Source: 2-02-FULL-66-14 sp964651335 (GTDB taxonomy: Bacteria; Pseudomonadota; Gammaproteobacteria; Burkholderiales; SG8-39). From it: a stretch of 64,000 bases of DNA. How positions within the stretch are numbered: position 1 is the first letter of the stretch; every line of letters begins with the position of its first letter. Position numbers and translations under genes: made by a program. Shown piece after piece: positions 24,551 through 33,004 of the stretch. Under the pieces are notes generated by a model. It was not told where the DNA came from and searched no databases. It saw only the letters and a list, made by a program, of their open reading frames with translations. The DNA is taken from positions 33,777-97,776 of the forward strand of contig CAZYVT010000005.1 of the NCBI GenBank assembly GCA_964651335.1, in the 5' to 3' direction.

Positions 24551-27500
24551 ATTAGCCTGCGCTCGACCGTCGCGCGACGCCGCGGAGCCGCACACGGGGC
24601 CGATCGGCGCCGGGAAGGAGTTTTCTGGAGGACGCAAGGACGGGACGGAATTTCCGATCGAGATGAGTCTCAGCCCCGATTCGGAGACCGGTGCAACGGT
24701 ATGCGTGGTGCGCGACATCACCGAGCGCAAGCGCACCGACCGCCTGCTGCGCCAGCTCACCGAGGGGACGGCATCGGCTACCGGCGAGGAGTTCATGCGC
24801 ACGCTGACGCGCAGTCTTGCCGAGATGCTGGGCGTCCGCTATGCGTTCGTCGGCGAGTTCGCCCGAGGCGGGCGCGACCGGGTGAAGGTGATCGCATTCT
24901 GGAACGGTCTGGAGCACGCCGAGCCTTTCGAGTACCCGCTGGCGGGCACACCATGCAGCGTCGCGATCGGCGAAGCGGAGTGCTTCTATCCGCGTGGCGT
25001 TCAGGAGCAGTTCCCGCAAGACGAAGGCCTGGTGGGACTCGCCGTCCACTGCTATCTGGGGGTAAGGCTGCAATCCGCCGAGGGCGAGCCGCTCGGCCTG
25101 CTGACCGTGATGCATACCCGGTCTCTGGAGGACGAGGCAGTCGCGCGCTCCGTGCTGCGCATCTTCGCCGCGCGCGCCGCTGCGGAGATCGAGCGCCTGC
25201 GGGCGACCGCCGCGCTCGAGCGCAGCGAGGAGCGCTTCGGCAAAGTCTTTCGCTCCAGTCCGGCCGCGATCCTGATCACCCGGCTCGCGGATGGCAAGAT
25301 CATCAACATGAACGACACCGCCTGCGAGCTGCTCGGCTACTCCCAGCAGGAAGTCGCGGGGCATACCACCGTCGAACTCGGCGTCTGGATCGATGCGTCC
25401 GAGCGCGAGCGCATCGTGGAGATGCTGCGCCGAACTGGAACAGTACAGGGCGTTGAGCACCGCATCCGCCGCAAGTCGGGCGAAATTCGCGTTGTCCGGG
25501 ACCGGATCGACCGGATCGAGATCGAAGGCGCGCAGTGCCTCGTCGGCTCGATGCAGGATGTGACCGAGGCGCGCGGCGCGGAAGAGGCGCTGCGCGCAAG
25601 CGAGGGGCAGTTGCGCCTCATCACCGAAAACATCCCGGCGGGGGTTGCCTATATCAGCCGCGATCTGAGGATCCGGGCAGCCAACCGTCGCTACGTGGAA
25701 CTGCATTTCCAGCCCGGTGCAGATCCCATCGGCCGGCACGTACGCGAGGTGGTCGGCGAGCCGGACTGGCCGGAGGTCGAGAAACAAATCGCAAGGGTCG
25801 TCGCCGGCGAGTCTCTCGTTTACCAGCGTACTCAACAGGGCTCCGGCGGCGAGCGGCGCAAGATCCAGGTGCACCTCCAGCCGAACCGCTCGGCCGGCGG
25901 CGAGGTCCTCGGCTATTACGCATTCGTCCTCGACATCACCAGGCGCAAACGGGCCGAGCAAGCGCTGCGCGAAAGCGAGGCGCAGTTGCGCCTCATCACC
26001 GAGAACATCCCGGCTGGTGTCGCCTACACCGATCGCGATCTGACGATCCGGGCTGCGAACCACCAATATGCTGACCTGATTTTCAATCCTGGTTCCGACG
26101 TCGTCGGAGCGCAGGTGCGCGATATGGTTGGCGAGAAGGTATGGCCGGAAATCAGCGAGCAGATCGCAAGGGCCCTCGGCGGCGAGACCGTCGTTTACCA
26201 ACGCACGCACGAGCGTTCGGACGGCGTGCGGCGTGAGATCGAGGTTCACCTCCTGCCGAACCGTCGGGACGGGGGCGACGTTCTCGGCTACTACACGTTC
26301 GTCCTCGACATCACCGAGCGCAAACTGGCCGAGCAGGCGCTGCGATTGCGCGACCGCGCCCTGGAGGCGAGCGTCAACGCGATCATGATCACCGATGCGT
26401 TGCATGCGGACAATCCGATCGTGTACGTGAATCCGGCGTTCGAGCGCAACACCGGTTATTCCGCCGCCGAAGCACTCGGACGTAACCCCCGCTTCCTGCT
26501 CGGCGCCGACACCGACCAGCCTGTGCTGGAGACGCTGCGCACGGCGCGGCGCGAGCACCGCGAAGCGAGCGCGCTGCTGCGCAACTACCGCAAGGACGGG
26601 ACGCAGTTCTGGAACGAGCTGCGCATCGCGCCGGTGCGCGACGCATCCGGCCAAGTCACGCATTACGTGGGGGTGCAGAACGACGTCAGCGAGCGCGTGC
26701 GCTACCAGGCCGAGCTCGAGCGGCAGGCGAACTTCGACCCGCTCACCGGACTGGCCAATCGCAACCTGCTTTCCGACCGGTTGCGCCAGACGATCGCGCG
26801 CGCGGAGCGCTCGGGCCGCGTCGGGGCAGTGCTGTTCCTCGATCTCGACCGATTCAAGGTGATCAACGACAGCCTGGGCCACGCCATGGGCGACCGGGTG
26901 CTGGCGCAAGTCGGTTGGCGTCTGTCGGAGGCCGTACGCGGCGACGACACGGTGGCGCGCACGGGCGGCGACGAGTTCGTCGTCGTGCTGGCGGACCTGG
27001 CGCGCGAAGAAGACGTGGCGATCGTCGCGCAGAAGCTGATCGGCGTCGTGGCGAGTCCTTTGTCGGTCGAAGGGCGTGAATTTCTGATCTCGACGAGTAT
27101 CGGCGTCACCGTCTTTCCGAGGGACGCCACGGACCCCGAAACGCTGCTCAAGTACGCGGACGCCGCCCTGTACCGCGCAAAGGACCGTGGCCGTGGCTGC
27201 GTGGCGTTTTTCGCGCGGGAAATGAACGACCGCGCGGTGAGCTACTTCAATCTCGAGCGCGACCTGCGGCGAGCGCTCGAGCGCGGCGAGTTCGTCTTGC
27301 ACTACCAGCCCATCGTGACCCTGCCTGGCGGCGAGGTGACGGGCGCCGAGGCGCTCGTCCGCTGGCGCCGTGAGTCGGGGGAGTTGGTTTCGCCCGCGGA
27401 CTTCATCCCGGTCGCCGAGGAATCCGGCCTGATCGTGCCGCTCGGGGCCTGGGTGCTCAAAGCGGCCGTCGCGCAGGCGCTCGAATGGAACCGCAACGGT

Positions 27501-28022
27501 CACCGGCGCCTGAGCGTCGCGGTGAATCTCTCGGCGCGCCAGTTCCGCGACCCGAAGCTCGTCGACATGGTGCGCGACACGCTTCTGGAAACCGGGCTCG
27601 ACCCGCGATTGCTGAAGCTCGAAATCACCGAATCGACGGTGATGCATAACGCCGAGGAGGCGATCGCCGCGCTGCGCGCGCTGAAGGAGATCGGCGTGAG
27701 CCTCTCGGTGGACGACTTCGGCACCGGTTACTCGTCGCTCAGCTATCTGAAGCGCTTGCCGCTCGACAGCCTCAAGATCGACCGCTCGTTCGTGCGGGAC
27801 ATACCCGGCGATCGCGACGACATGGCCATCACCCGCGCGGTGATCGATCTGGCGCACAGCCTCGAGCTGGAGGTCATCGCGGAGGGTGTTGAAAACGAGC
27901 AGCAGCTGAAGTTCCTGATCGCCCGGGGCTGCGATCATGCGCAGGGCTACCTGTTCGGCAAGCCGCTCGAGGCCGAGGCGTTCGTCAAGCTCGTCGCGGA
28001 GCGCGGCAAGCCGTCTCCCTGA
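24531..28022 (+). CDS. half-PAS-GAF-PAS4-GGDEF-EAL c-di-GMP enzyme
   Basis: 1163 residues from GTG 24531, chosen for GAGGA five bases upstream; ATG 24543 is an alternative. Residues 15-67 match only the second half of a PAS domain (GRKDGTEFPIEMSLSPDSE, VRDITERKR). Then come GAF (about 75-222), PAS (228-345), two tandem near-identical PAS domains (about 347-470 and 472-595, each with LRLITENIPAGVAY and YQRT), a further PAS (600-720), GGDEF (812-816 intact, I-site RGDD five residues before) and EAL (940-942, with DDFGTG, KIDRSF and AEGVEN). Both catalytic domains look functional. No membrane segment. It overlaps the receiver gene by 20 bases, implying co-transcription and a likely shared pathway. 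Confidence 0.93.
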   Translation: MKPSMHELACARPSRDAAEPHTGPIGAGKEFSGGRKDGTEFPIEMSLSPDSETGATVCVVRDITERKRTDRLLRQLTEGTASATGEEFMRTLTRSLAEMLGVRYAFVGEFARGGRDRVKVIAFWNGLEHAEPFEYPLAGTPCSVAIGEAECFYPRGVQEQFPQDEGLVGLAVHCYLGVRLQSAEGEPLGLLTVMHTRSLEDEAVARSVLRIFAARAAAEIERLRATAALERSEERFGKVFRSSPAAILITRLADGKIINMNDTACELLGYSQQEVAGHTTVELGVWIDASERERIVEMLRRTGTVQGVEHRIRRKSGEIRVVRDRIDRIEIEGAQCLVGSMQDVTEARGAEEALRASEGQLRLITENIPAGVAYISRDLRIRAANRRYVELHFQPGADPIGRHVREVVGEPDWPEVEKQIARVVAGESLVYQRTQQGSGGERRKIQVHLQPNRSAGGEVLGYYAFVLDITRRKRAEQALRESEAQLRLITENIPAGVAYTDRDLTIRAANHQYADLIFNPGSDVVGAQVRDMVGEKVWPEISEQIARALGGETVVYQRTHERSDGVRREIEVHLLPNRRDGGDVLGYYTFVLDITERKLAEQALRLRDRALEASVNAIMITDALHADNPIVYVNPAFERNTGYSAAEALGRNPRFLLGADTDQPVLETLRTARREHREASALLRNYRKDGTQFWNELRIAPVRDASGQVTHYVGVQNDVSERVRYQAELERQANFDPLTGLANRNLLSDRLRQTIARAERSGRVGAVLFLDLDRFKVINDSLGHAMGDRVLAQVGWRLSEAVRGDDTVARTGGDEFVVVLADLAREEDVAIVAQKLIGVVASPLSVEGREFLISTSIGVTVFPRDATDPETLLKYADAALYRAKDRGRGCVAFFAREMNDRAVSYFNLERDLRRALERGEFVLHYQPIVTLPGGEVTGAEALVRWRRESGELVSPADFIPVAEESGLIVPLGAWVLKAAVAQALEWNRNGHRRLSVAVNLSARQFRDPKLVDMVRDTLLETGLDPRLLKLEITESTVMHNAEEAIAALRALKEIGVSLSVDDFGTGYSSLSYLKRLPLDSLKIDRSFVRDIPGDRDDMAITRAVIDLAHSLELEVIAEGVENEQQLKFLIARGCDHAQGYLFGKPLEAEAFVKLVAERGKPSP

Positions 28023-28057
28023 AATAGGCCGCGGCGGCCGCAACGGCCGGCCCAGCG

Positions 28058-28996
28058 CTAAACGACGCGCGTCAGCACCGGCTTGCCGGCGAAGTGAGCG
28101 CGCAGGTTGTCCACCTGCAGCATGCCCATCGCCAAGCGCGTCTCGTTCGTCGCGCTGCCGACGTGCGGATAGATCACCGCATTCTGCAAGGCGAAAAATT
28201 CGGGATTCACGTTCGGTTCGTTCTCGAACACGTCCAGGCCGGCGCCGGCGATGCGTTCCTCCTTCAGGTAGCGAATCAGTACCGGCTCATCAATGACCGA
28301 GCCGCGCGAGATGTTGATCACGTAACCCTTGGGCCCCAGCGCGTCGAGAACTTTCGCATTGACAATCTGATTTGTTTGCGGTCCGGCGGAGGTCGCTATC
28401 AGGAGCACGTCGGAGTTCTTCGCAAGAAGTTCCGGGCTGGGGTCGTATGGATAGGGAACACTCTTTCTCGAGCGACTGTGGTATCGAATCTTCATGCCAA
28501 ACGCCTCTGCGCGCTTCGCGATCGTCTCCCCAATGCGCCCAAGTCCGAGGATGCCGATGGTCTTGTCCTTTACCTGGGCGGATAGTGGAGGTGCGCCACG
28601 CGTCGTCCAGTAGCCGGCGCGGAGGTATGCCTCGCACTGAGGATACCTGTGCAATACATTGAGCACGAGCGACATCGCGGTTTCGGCGACACAGTCGTTC
28701 AGCACATCCGGCGTGTTGGTAACGATAATCCCTCGCCTCTTCGCCTCGTCGAGATCGATGGCATCGACGCCAACTCCCATATTGGCGATGATCTCCAGCT
28801 TGGGGAGGGCGGCAATGAGCGCCTTGTCCGCGCCCCATTTTCCGAATGTCGCGAGCGCGCGCACATTCGGGGCGTGTTTCTTGAGAAACGCATCCCGATC
28901 CGCGGCTTCATACAACCGGTGGCAGGTAAAACTCTTCTCGAGCTGCTCCTGGACGGGCGCGTAAAGCTCGATCGTCAGCATGATCGGTGCGTTCAT
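28058..28996 (-). CDS. D-isomer 2-hydroxyacid dehydrogenase
   Basis: 312 residues with the NAD(P)-binding motif GILGLGRIGETIA (about 148-160) and the catalytic triad of the family: Arg in NISRGSVID, Glu in ENEPNV, His in PHVGSAT. It reduces 2-oxoacids such as glyoxylate or hydroxypyruvate to D-2-hydroxyacids; exact substrate unknown. It is the last gene of a minus-strand operon after an HpcH/HpaI aldolase (4-base gap) and a Bug receptor. Parts of the gene are clearly less GC-rich than its neighbours: the 60 bases at 28441-28500 hold 29 G+C and those at 28321-28380 hold 31, which suggests a different origin or relaxed codon use. Confidence 0.93.
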   Translation of the reverse strand: MNAPIMLTIELYAPVQEQLEKSFTCHRLYEAADRDAFLKKHAPNVRALATFGKWGADKALIAALPKLEIIANMGVGVDAIDLDEAKRRGIIVTNTPDVLNDCVAETAMSLVLNVLHRYPQCEAYLRAGYWTTRGAPPLSAQVKDKTIGILGLGRIGETIAKRAEAFGMKIRYHSRSRKSVPYPYDPSPELLAKNSDVLLIATSAGPQTNQIVNAKVLDALGPKGYVINISRGSVIDEPVLIRYLKEERIAGAGLDVFENEPNVNPEFFALQNAVIYPHVGSATNETRLAMGMLQVDNLRAHFAGKPVLTRVV

Positions 28997-29000
28997 ATGA

Positions 29001-29771
29001 CTACCGAAGAAGGTCGAACTTGGCGGCTAGCGCCTCTGCCCCGCGTGCGAGGATACCGACGTCTGCTCCAACTGCGACGAACAAAGCCCCGGCTGCGAGC
29101 ATCCGTTTCGCATCGGCTTCGACCGGCGACAGGTAGCCGGGCGCGCGGCCGGCCTTGCGGATGCGGCGCATCGCTTCCTCCATCAGCGGCACGACTGCCG
29201 GGTTCGCAGTCTCGCCGGTGTAGCCGAGCGAGGCGTGCAGGTCCGCCGGTCCGATGAAGACGCCGTCGACCCCTTCCACTGCGCAGATCGCCTCGATGCC
29301 GTCCAGCCCTTCCTTCGTTTCGACCTGTACCAGGACGCAGATCTCTTCGTGCGCCTTTTTCGCATAGCCCTGCACGCGGCCAAAGCGCGTGGCGCGCGTA
29401 GTCCCTGCGACCCCGCGCACACCCGCCGGCGGGTAGCGGGTCGCGGCGACGGCGGCTTTCGCCTCGGCTACCGTCGAGACGTACGGAATCAGAAGCGACA
29501 GCGCGCCCACGTCGAGCACGCGCTTGATCGTCACGATGTCGTTCCACGGCACGCGCACGACCGGTGCGGTCGGATAGGGCGCCGCCGCCTGCAATTGCGC
29601 GAGCAGCGACTCGAGGTCGTTCGGCGAGTGCTCCATGTCGAGCAGGATCCAGTCGAACCCGGCGCCCGCGATCACCTCGACCGTGTAGTGCGAAGACAGG
29701 CTCGACCAGAGCCCGATCTGCACTTTGCCCGCCCCTAGCGCGCGCTTGAATGCGTTCTGCGGAAGTTCCAT
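29001..29771 (-). CDS. HpcH/HpaI family class II aldolase
   Basis: 256 residues with the metal-dependent pyruvate aldolase signatures DWILLDMEHSPND, VVRVPWND, QVETKEGLDGIEAI and GVDGVFIGPADLHASLG. Such enzymes cleave 2-oxo-4-hydroxy acids to pyruvate plus an aldehyde, for example 4-hydroxy-2-oxo-heptanedioate or 2-keto-3-deoxy-L-rhamnonate. The aldehyde product cannot be predicted. It lies between a Bug receptor (9-base gap) and a 2-hydroxyacid dehydrogenase (4-base gap), which would reduce a 2-oxoacid product; together they look like a small oxoacid catabolic unit. Confidence 0.93.
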   Translation of the reverse strand: MELPQNAFKRALGAGKVQIGLWSSLSSHYTVEVIAGAGFDWILLDMEHSPNDLESLLAQLQAAAPYPTAPVVRVPWNDIVTIKRVLDVGALSLLIPYVSTVAEAKAAVAATRYPPAGVRGVAGTTRATRFGRVQGYAKKAHEEICVLVQVETKEGLDGIEAICAVEGVDGVFIGPADLHASLGYTGETANPAVVPLMEEAMRRIRKAGRAPGYLSPVEADAKRMLAAGALFVAVGADVGILARGAEALAAKFDLLR

Positions 29772-29780
29772 CGTTTCCTT

Positions 29781-30737
29781 TCACTCGAACCTGGCGCCGG
29801 ATTCCTTCACCACCCGTGCCCAGCGCGCCTTCTCGCCGCGCAAAAACTCGCCGAGGCTCTCCGGGGTATTTGCCCGCACCTCGGTGCCCTGCGCAGCGAA
29901 CCGCTCCTTCATCTCCACGGTGCTCAGCACGCGCACCAGCTCGGCGTTGAGCTTCGATATGGTCTCGCGCGCAATTCCCGCGGGGCCGACTACGCCCTGA
30001 AAGGATCCGGTCTCGAATCCCGCCAGCCCCTGCTCGGCAACGGTCGGGGTATCGGGCGCGGCGGCGACGCGTGCCGCGCTCGAAATGCCGAGCGCCTTCA
30101 ATTTGCCGCCCTTCACGGAAGGCCACGTCGCGAGCATCCCGTTGAAGAGCACCTCGGCCTGGCCCGCGACCACGTCCGCGACCGCCTGCGAACCACCCTT
30201 GTAGGGAATGTAGGCCCACTGCACGCCCGTGCGCTGCGCGAATTCGATGCCCGCAAGGTGCGGCGCCCCGCCGATGCCCGAAACCGCAAAATTCAGCTTG
30301 CCTGGTTTCGATTTTGCGAGCTCGACGAGCTCCTTGACGTTGTTTGCCGGCACCGAAGGGTGCACCGCGAGCACGTGCGGGGAGTACGACACCATCACGA
30401 TCGGAGAAAAGTCCTTTGCCGGGTCGAATGGCAGGTTCGGGTACACGCTCGCGCTGATGACCAGCCCGCCGAGGTCGGTGAGCAGCAGCGTATAGCCGTC
30501 GGGAGCGGATTTCGCCACGAAGTCGGCGCCGACGTTGCCGTTGGCGCCGGGTTTGTTCTCCACGATCACCGGCTGGCCGAGCACCTCCGTGAGCTTCGGA
30601 CCGATCTGGCGCGCGAGGATGTCGGAAGTGCCGCCCGGCGCATACGGAACGATGACGCGGATCGGTCTGCCCGGGTAAGACTGCGCGAGCGCTGCGGTGG
30701 CACAAAGAGCGAGTATTGCGGCTGCCATGCGTGTCAT
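29781..30737 (-). CDS. Bug family (TctC) solute-binding protein
   Basis: 318 residues with signal peptide MTRMAAAILALCATAALAQS and the body YPGRPIRVIVPYAPGGTSDI, GQPVIVENKPGANG, SAPDGYTLLL and WAYIPYKGGSQAVADV. It is a periplasmic receptor for a small acid, first gene of the operon with the aldolase and dehydrogenase, so the ligand is probably a 2-oxo or hydroxy acid. No TctA/TctB genes are adjacent. It is divergent from the remnant of another Bug gene at 30842, with a shared 104-base spacer. Confidence 0.95.
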   Translation of the reverse strand: MTRMAAAILALCATAALAQSYPGRPIRVIVPYAPGGTSDILARQIGPKLTEVLGQPVIVENKPGANGNVGADFVAKSAPDGYTLLLTDLGGLVISASVYPNLPFDPAKDFSPIVMVSYSPHVLAVHPSVPANNVKELVELAKSKPGKLNFAVSGIGGAPHLAGIEFAQRTGVQWAYIPYKGGSQAVADVVAGQAEVLFNGMLATWPSVKGGKLKALGISSAARVAAAPDTPTVAEQGLAGFETGSFQGVVGPAGIARETISKLNAELVRVLSTVEMKERFAAQGTEVRANTPESLGEFLRGEKARWARVVKESGARFE

Positions 30738-30804
30738 GGATGTCTCCCGATGGATTTGCCGGGCGCCAACCGCCGGTATGCTCTCGACGCGAACAGGATC
30801 GCGG

Positions 30805-30819
30805 ATACGGCGATTGTAT
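30805..30819. promoter_or_regulatory. inverted repeat ATAC-N7-GTAT in the divergent spacer
   Basis: ATAC (30805-30808) and GTAT (30816-30819) form a dyad in the 104-base spacer between the divergent Bug operon and the Bug remnant/dehydrogenase unit. Spacing of this kind is seen in LysR and GntR operators. The element is short and no regulator gene is adjacent, so this is tentative. Confidence 0.25.
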
Positions 30820-30841
30820 TAGACTTTATCCAGGAGGATCG

Positions 30842-31150
30842 ATGCATAGAACCTTACATTGCGCAGGTGCGTTGCTCGCAGGGCTCGCCTGCAGCGCCGC
30901 GCACGGGCACGCCTACCCGTCCAAGCCGATCAAGATCGTGATTCCATTCGTCGCCGGCGAGTCGTCCGATATCGTAGGGCGCGCCATCGGCTCTAAGTTC
31001 CAGGAATAGTCGCCGGAGATCCGGGAGCGCATGACCCAGATCGGCTTCGACGTGGTCGCGGGCACGCCCGAAGAGTTCGGCGCCTTCATGAAGGCCGAGG
31101 TCGCGCGCTGGACGCGCGTGGTCGAGCGCGGCAGCATCAAACCCGACTGA
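30842..31150 (+). pseudogene. Bug (TctC) receptor remnant with large internal deletion
   Basis: From ATG 30842 (AGGAGG five bases upstream) the frame encodes a signal peptide and the Bug N-terminus (HAYPSKPIKIVIPFVAGESS, DIVGRAIG), then meets TAG at 31007. The same frame continues after the TAG with the C-terminal end of a Bug protein (IGFDVVAGTPEEFGAFM, EVARWTRVVERGSIKPD) to TGA 31148. About 200 central residues are missing. The two ends remaining in phase indicates one internal deletion plus a nonsense codon. Its stop is three bases before the dehydrogenase start, so the leader probably still drives that gene. Confidence 0.85.
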
Positions 31151-31153
31151 GGC

Positions 31154-32236
31154 ATGACGGAATCCAGGATCATCCAGGCGGCACCGCTCGCGCGCGCCAT
31201 CGAGGCCGTGGTCACCGCCGGCGGCAGCGACGCGCGCGAGGCGAAACTCGTTGCCGAAAACCTCGTCACGGCCAACCTCACCGGGCACGATTCGCACGGC
31301 GTGGGCATGATCCCGCGCTACGTCGACTCGCTGCTCGAGGGCGGGCTCAGGGTCAACCAGCACCCGAAGCTGGTGTTCGACGGCGGCGCCATGATCTCGC
31401 TCGACGGTCAGATGGGCTACGGCCAGGTGATCGGGCTGGAGGCGATGGAGATCGGCATCGCGCGGGCGAAGCAGCACGGCATGTGCGTGATGGGGCTCGG
31501 GCGCTCGCACCATCTGTGCCGCATCGGGCAGTGGGCGGAGCAGGCGGTCGCCGAGGGCCTGATCTCGCTTCAATTCACCAACGTCATCTCGCGCTCCATC
31601 GTCGCGCCCTACGGTGGGGCGGATGCGCGCTTCGGCACCAACCCGGTGACCATCGGCATTCCGATCCCGGGCGAGCCGCCTTTCATCCTCGACATGGCCA
31701 CGAGCGCAGTGGCGCAAGGCAAGATCCGCGTCGCGCACAACAAGCGTGAAAGGGTTTCACCCGACTGGCTGATCGACGACAAGGGCAACCCGACCTCGGA
31801 CCCGCGGTACGGCGTGATCGAACCCTTCGGCGCGCTGCGCACCTTCGGCCTGCACAAGGGCTACGGGCTTGCGGTGGTCTGCGAGCTGCTCGGCGGCGCG
31901 CTCACCGGCGGCGGCACCTGGCATTCCGACGACCGCTCAAAGAAGCGGGTGTGGAACGGGATGCTTACCATCCTCATCGATCCGAAGCGCCTGGGCACCG
32001 CGGACACTTTTGCGGTGGAGACGACAGCGTTCCTCGAGTCGCTGCGCAAATCTCCGGTCGCGCCCGGCTTAGACAAGGTGCGCATCGCCGGCGAGCCGGA
32101 GCGGGAAATGCGCGCCAAGCGCGAGCGCGAGGGCATTCCGGTGGACGAGAACACGTGGGAGGAGATCGTCGCCGCGGGGGCGAAGCTGAAGCTGGAGCGC
32201 GCGGTGTTGGAAATATTGGTGCGCGAAGTCGCATGA
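31154..32236 (+). CDS. malate/L-lactate dehydrogenase family (Ldh_2) oxidoreductase
   Basis: 360 residues of the type-2 malate/lactate/ureidoglycolate dehydrogenase fold: ANLTGHDSHGVGMIPRYV, GRSHHLCRIGQWAEQA, YGGADARFGTNPVTIGIP, LDMATSAVAQGKIRVA and HKGYGLAVVCELLGGAL. These NAD(P)-dependent enzymes are not related to classical LDH and act on 2-hydroxy/2-oxo acids. Upstream is the broken Bug receptor, and divergent from it is a complete Bug-aldolase-dehydrogenase operon, so this locus appears devoted to 2-oxoacids. Its stop overlaps the start of the MlaE-like permease (ATGA), joining two apparently unrelated functions in one transcript. Confidence 0.93.
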   Translation: MTESRIIQAAPLARAIEAVVTAGGSDAREAKLVAENLVTANLTGHDSHGVGMIPRYVDSLLEGGLRVNQHPKLVFDGGAMISLDGQMGYGQVIGLEAMEIGIARAKQHGMCVMGLGRSHHLCRIGQWAEQAVAEGLISLQFTNVISRSIVAPYGGADARFGTNPVTIGIPIPGEPPFILDMATSAVAQGKIRVAHNKRERVSPDWLIDDKGNPTSDPRYGVIEPFGALRTFGLHKGYGLAVVCELLGGALTGGGTWHSDDRSKKRVWNGMLTILIDPKRLGTADTFAVETTAFLESLRKSPVAPGLDKVRIAGEPEREMRAKREREGIPVDENTWEEIVAAGAKLKLERAVLEILVREVA

Positions 32237-33003
32237 GCGTCGCAGGCCCGCTGCTCGACTGGCTCACCGGCTGGGTGCGGGCTGTGCGGTTCGCGGGCCT
32301 GACGCTCGCGGCGGCGATGTCGCCCTCGGCGTACCGCGCGGCCACGCGCGATGTGGCGCTCAAGCAGATCTACTTCACCGCCTGGCAGATCCTGCCGGGC
32401 TTCACGCTGTTCACGACGCTGTTCAGCCTGGTGGTGATCGAGATCGCGGTCACCGCGGCGCGCGAGTTCGGCCTGGCGCAGTACGCGCTCGAGCTGGTGA
32501 TGCGCGCGCTGGTGCTGGAGCTGATCCCGCTGGTGACGGCTCTGTTCGTCGCGCTGCGCTCGGGCGCCGCGATCGCCACCGAAATCGCGCTGATGAAGGC
32601 CTCGGGCGATCTCGACCGCATGCAGGCCGCGGGCGAGGACCCGCTCGAGCGCGAGTTCGTGCCGCGCGTGGCCGCGGCGGCGTTGTCGGTGTTCTCGCTC
32701 ACCGTGGTCAGCTGCGCCACCGCGCTCGCGCTGGGGTATGCCGCGATGTACGGCCTATCGCCGCACGGCTTCGCCGACTTCACGCGCGTCGTGGCGCTGG
32801 TGTTCGGGCCGGCGGCGCTCGGCGGCTTTGTGCTGAAGTGCCTGGTGTTCGGCGGCCTGGTGGCGGTGATCCCGATCGCCGCCGGCCTGCACGCCTCGCC
32901 GCGGCTGAAGTCCGTGCCGGTCGTGGTGCTGGATGGCATGGTGCGGCTGTTCTTCGCACTCGGCGCCGTCGAGGTGCTCGCGCTGGCGGTAAAGTACGTC
33001 TGA
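32233..33003 (+). CDS. MlaE/YrbE-family ABC lipid permease
   Basis: 256 residues with five or so membrane helices and the MlaE signature spread through ITAAREFGLAQYALELVMRA in altered form, LIPLVTALFVALRSGAA and EIALMKASGDLDRMQAAGEDP. It should form the inner-membrane permease of a phospholipid or hydrophobic-compound transporter with an MCE protein, which is the next gene (1-base gap). ATG 32233 overlaps the preceding TGA as ATGA. No ATP-binding subunit (MlaF) is encoded here, so it must be borrowed or absent. Paralogue of the main Mla system is the likely status. Confidence 0.9.
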   Translation: MSVAGPLLDWLTGWVRAVRFAGLTLAAAMSPSAYRAATRDVALKQIYFTAWQILPGFTLFTTLFSLVVIEIAVTAAREFGLAQYALELVMRALVLELIPLVTALFVALRSGAAIATEIALMKASGDLDRMQAAGEDPLEREFVPRVAAAALSVFSLTVVSCATALALGYAAMYGLSPHGFADFTRVVALVFGPAALGGFVLKCLVFGGLVAVIPIAAGLHASPRLKSVPVVVLDGMVRLFFALGAVEVLALAVKYV

Positions 33004-33004
33004 G

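Noticed and set aside
24552..28043. Minus-strand open frame of 1163 codons
   Set aside because: Exact antisense of the GGDEF-EAL gene; composition and position show it is a shadow.
30842..31009. The 55-codon frame as a small functional secreted protein
   Set aside because: It is the start of a Bug receptor, and the same frame resumes with the Bug C-terminus after the TAG, so it is a pseudogene.
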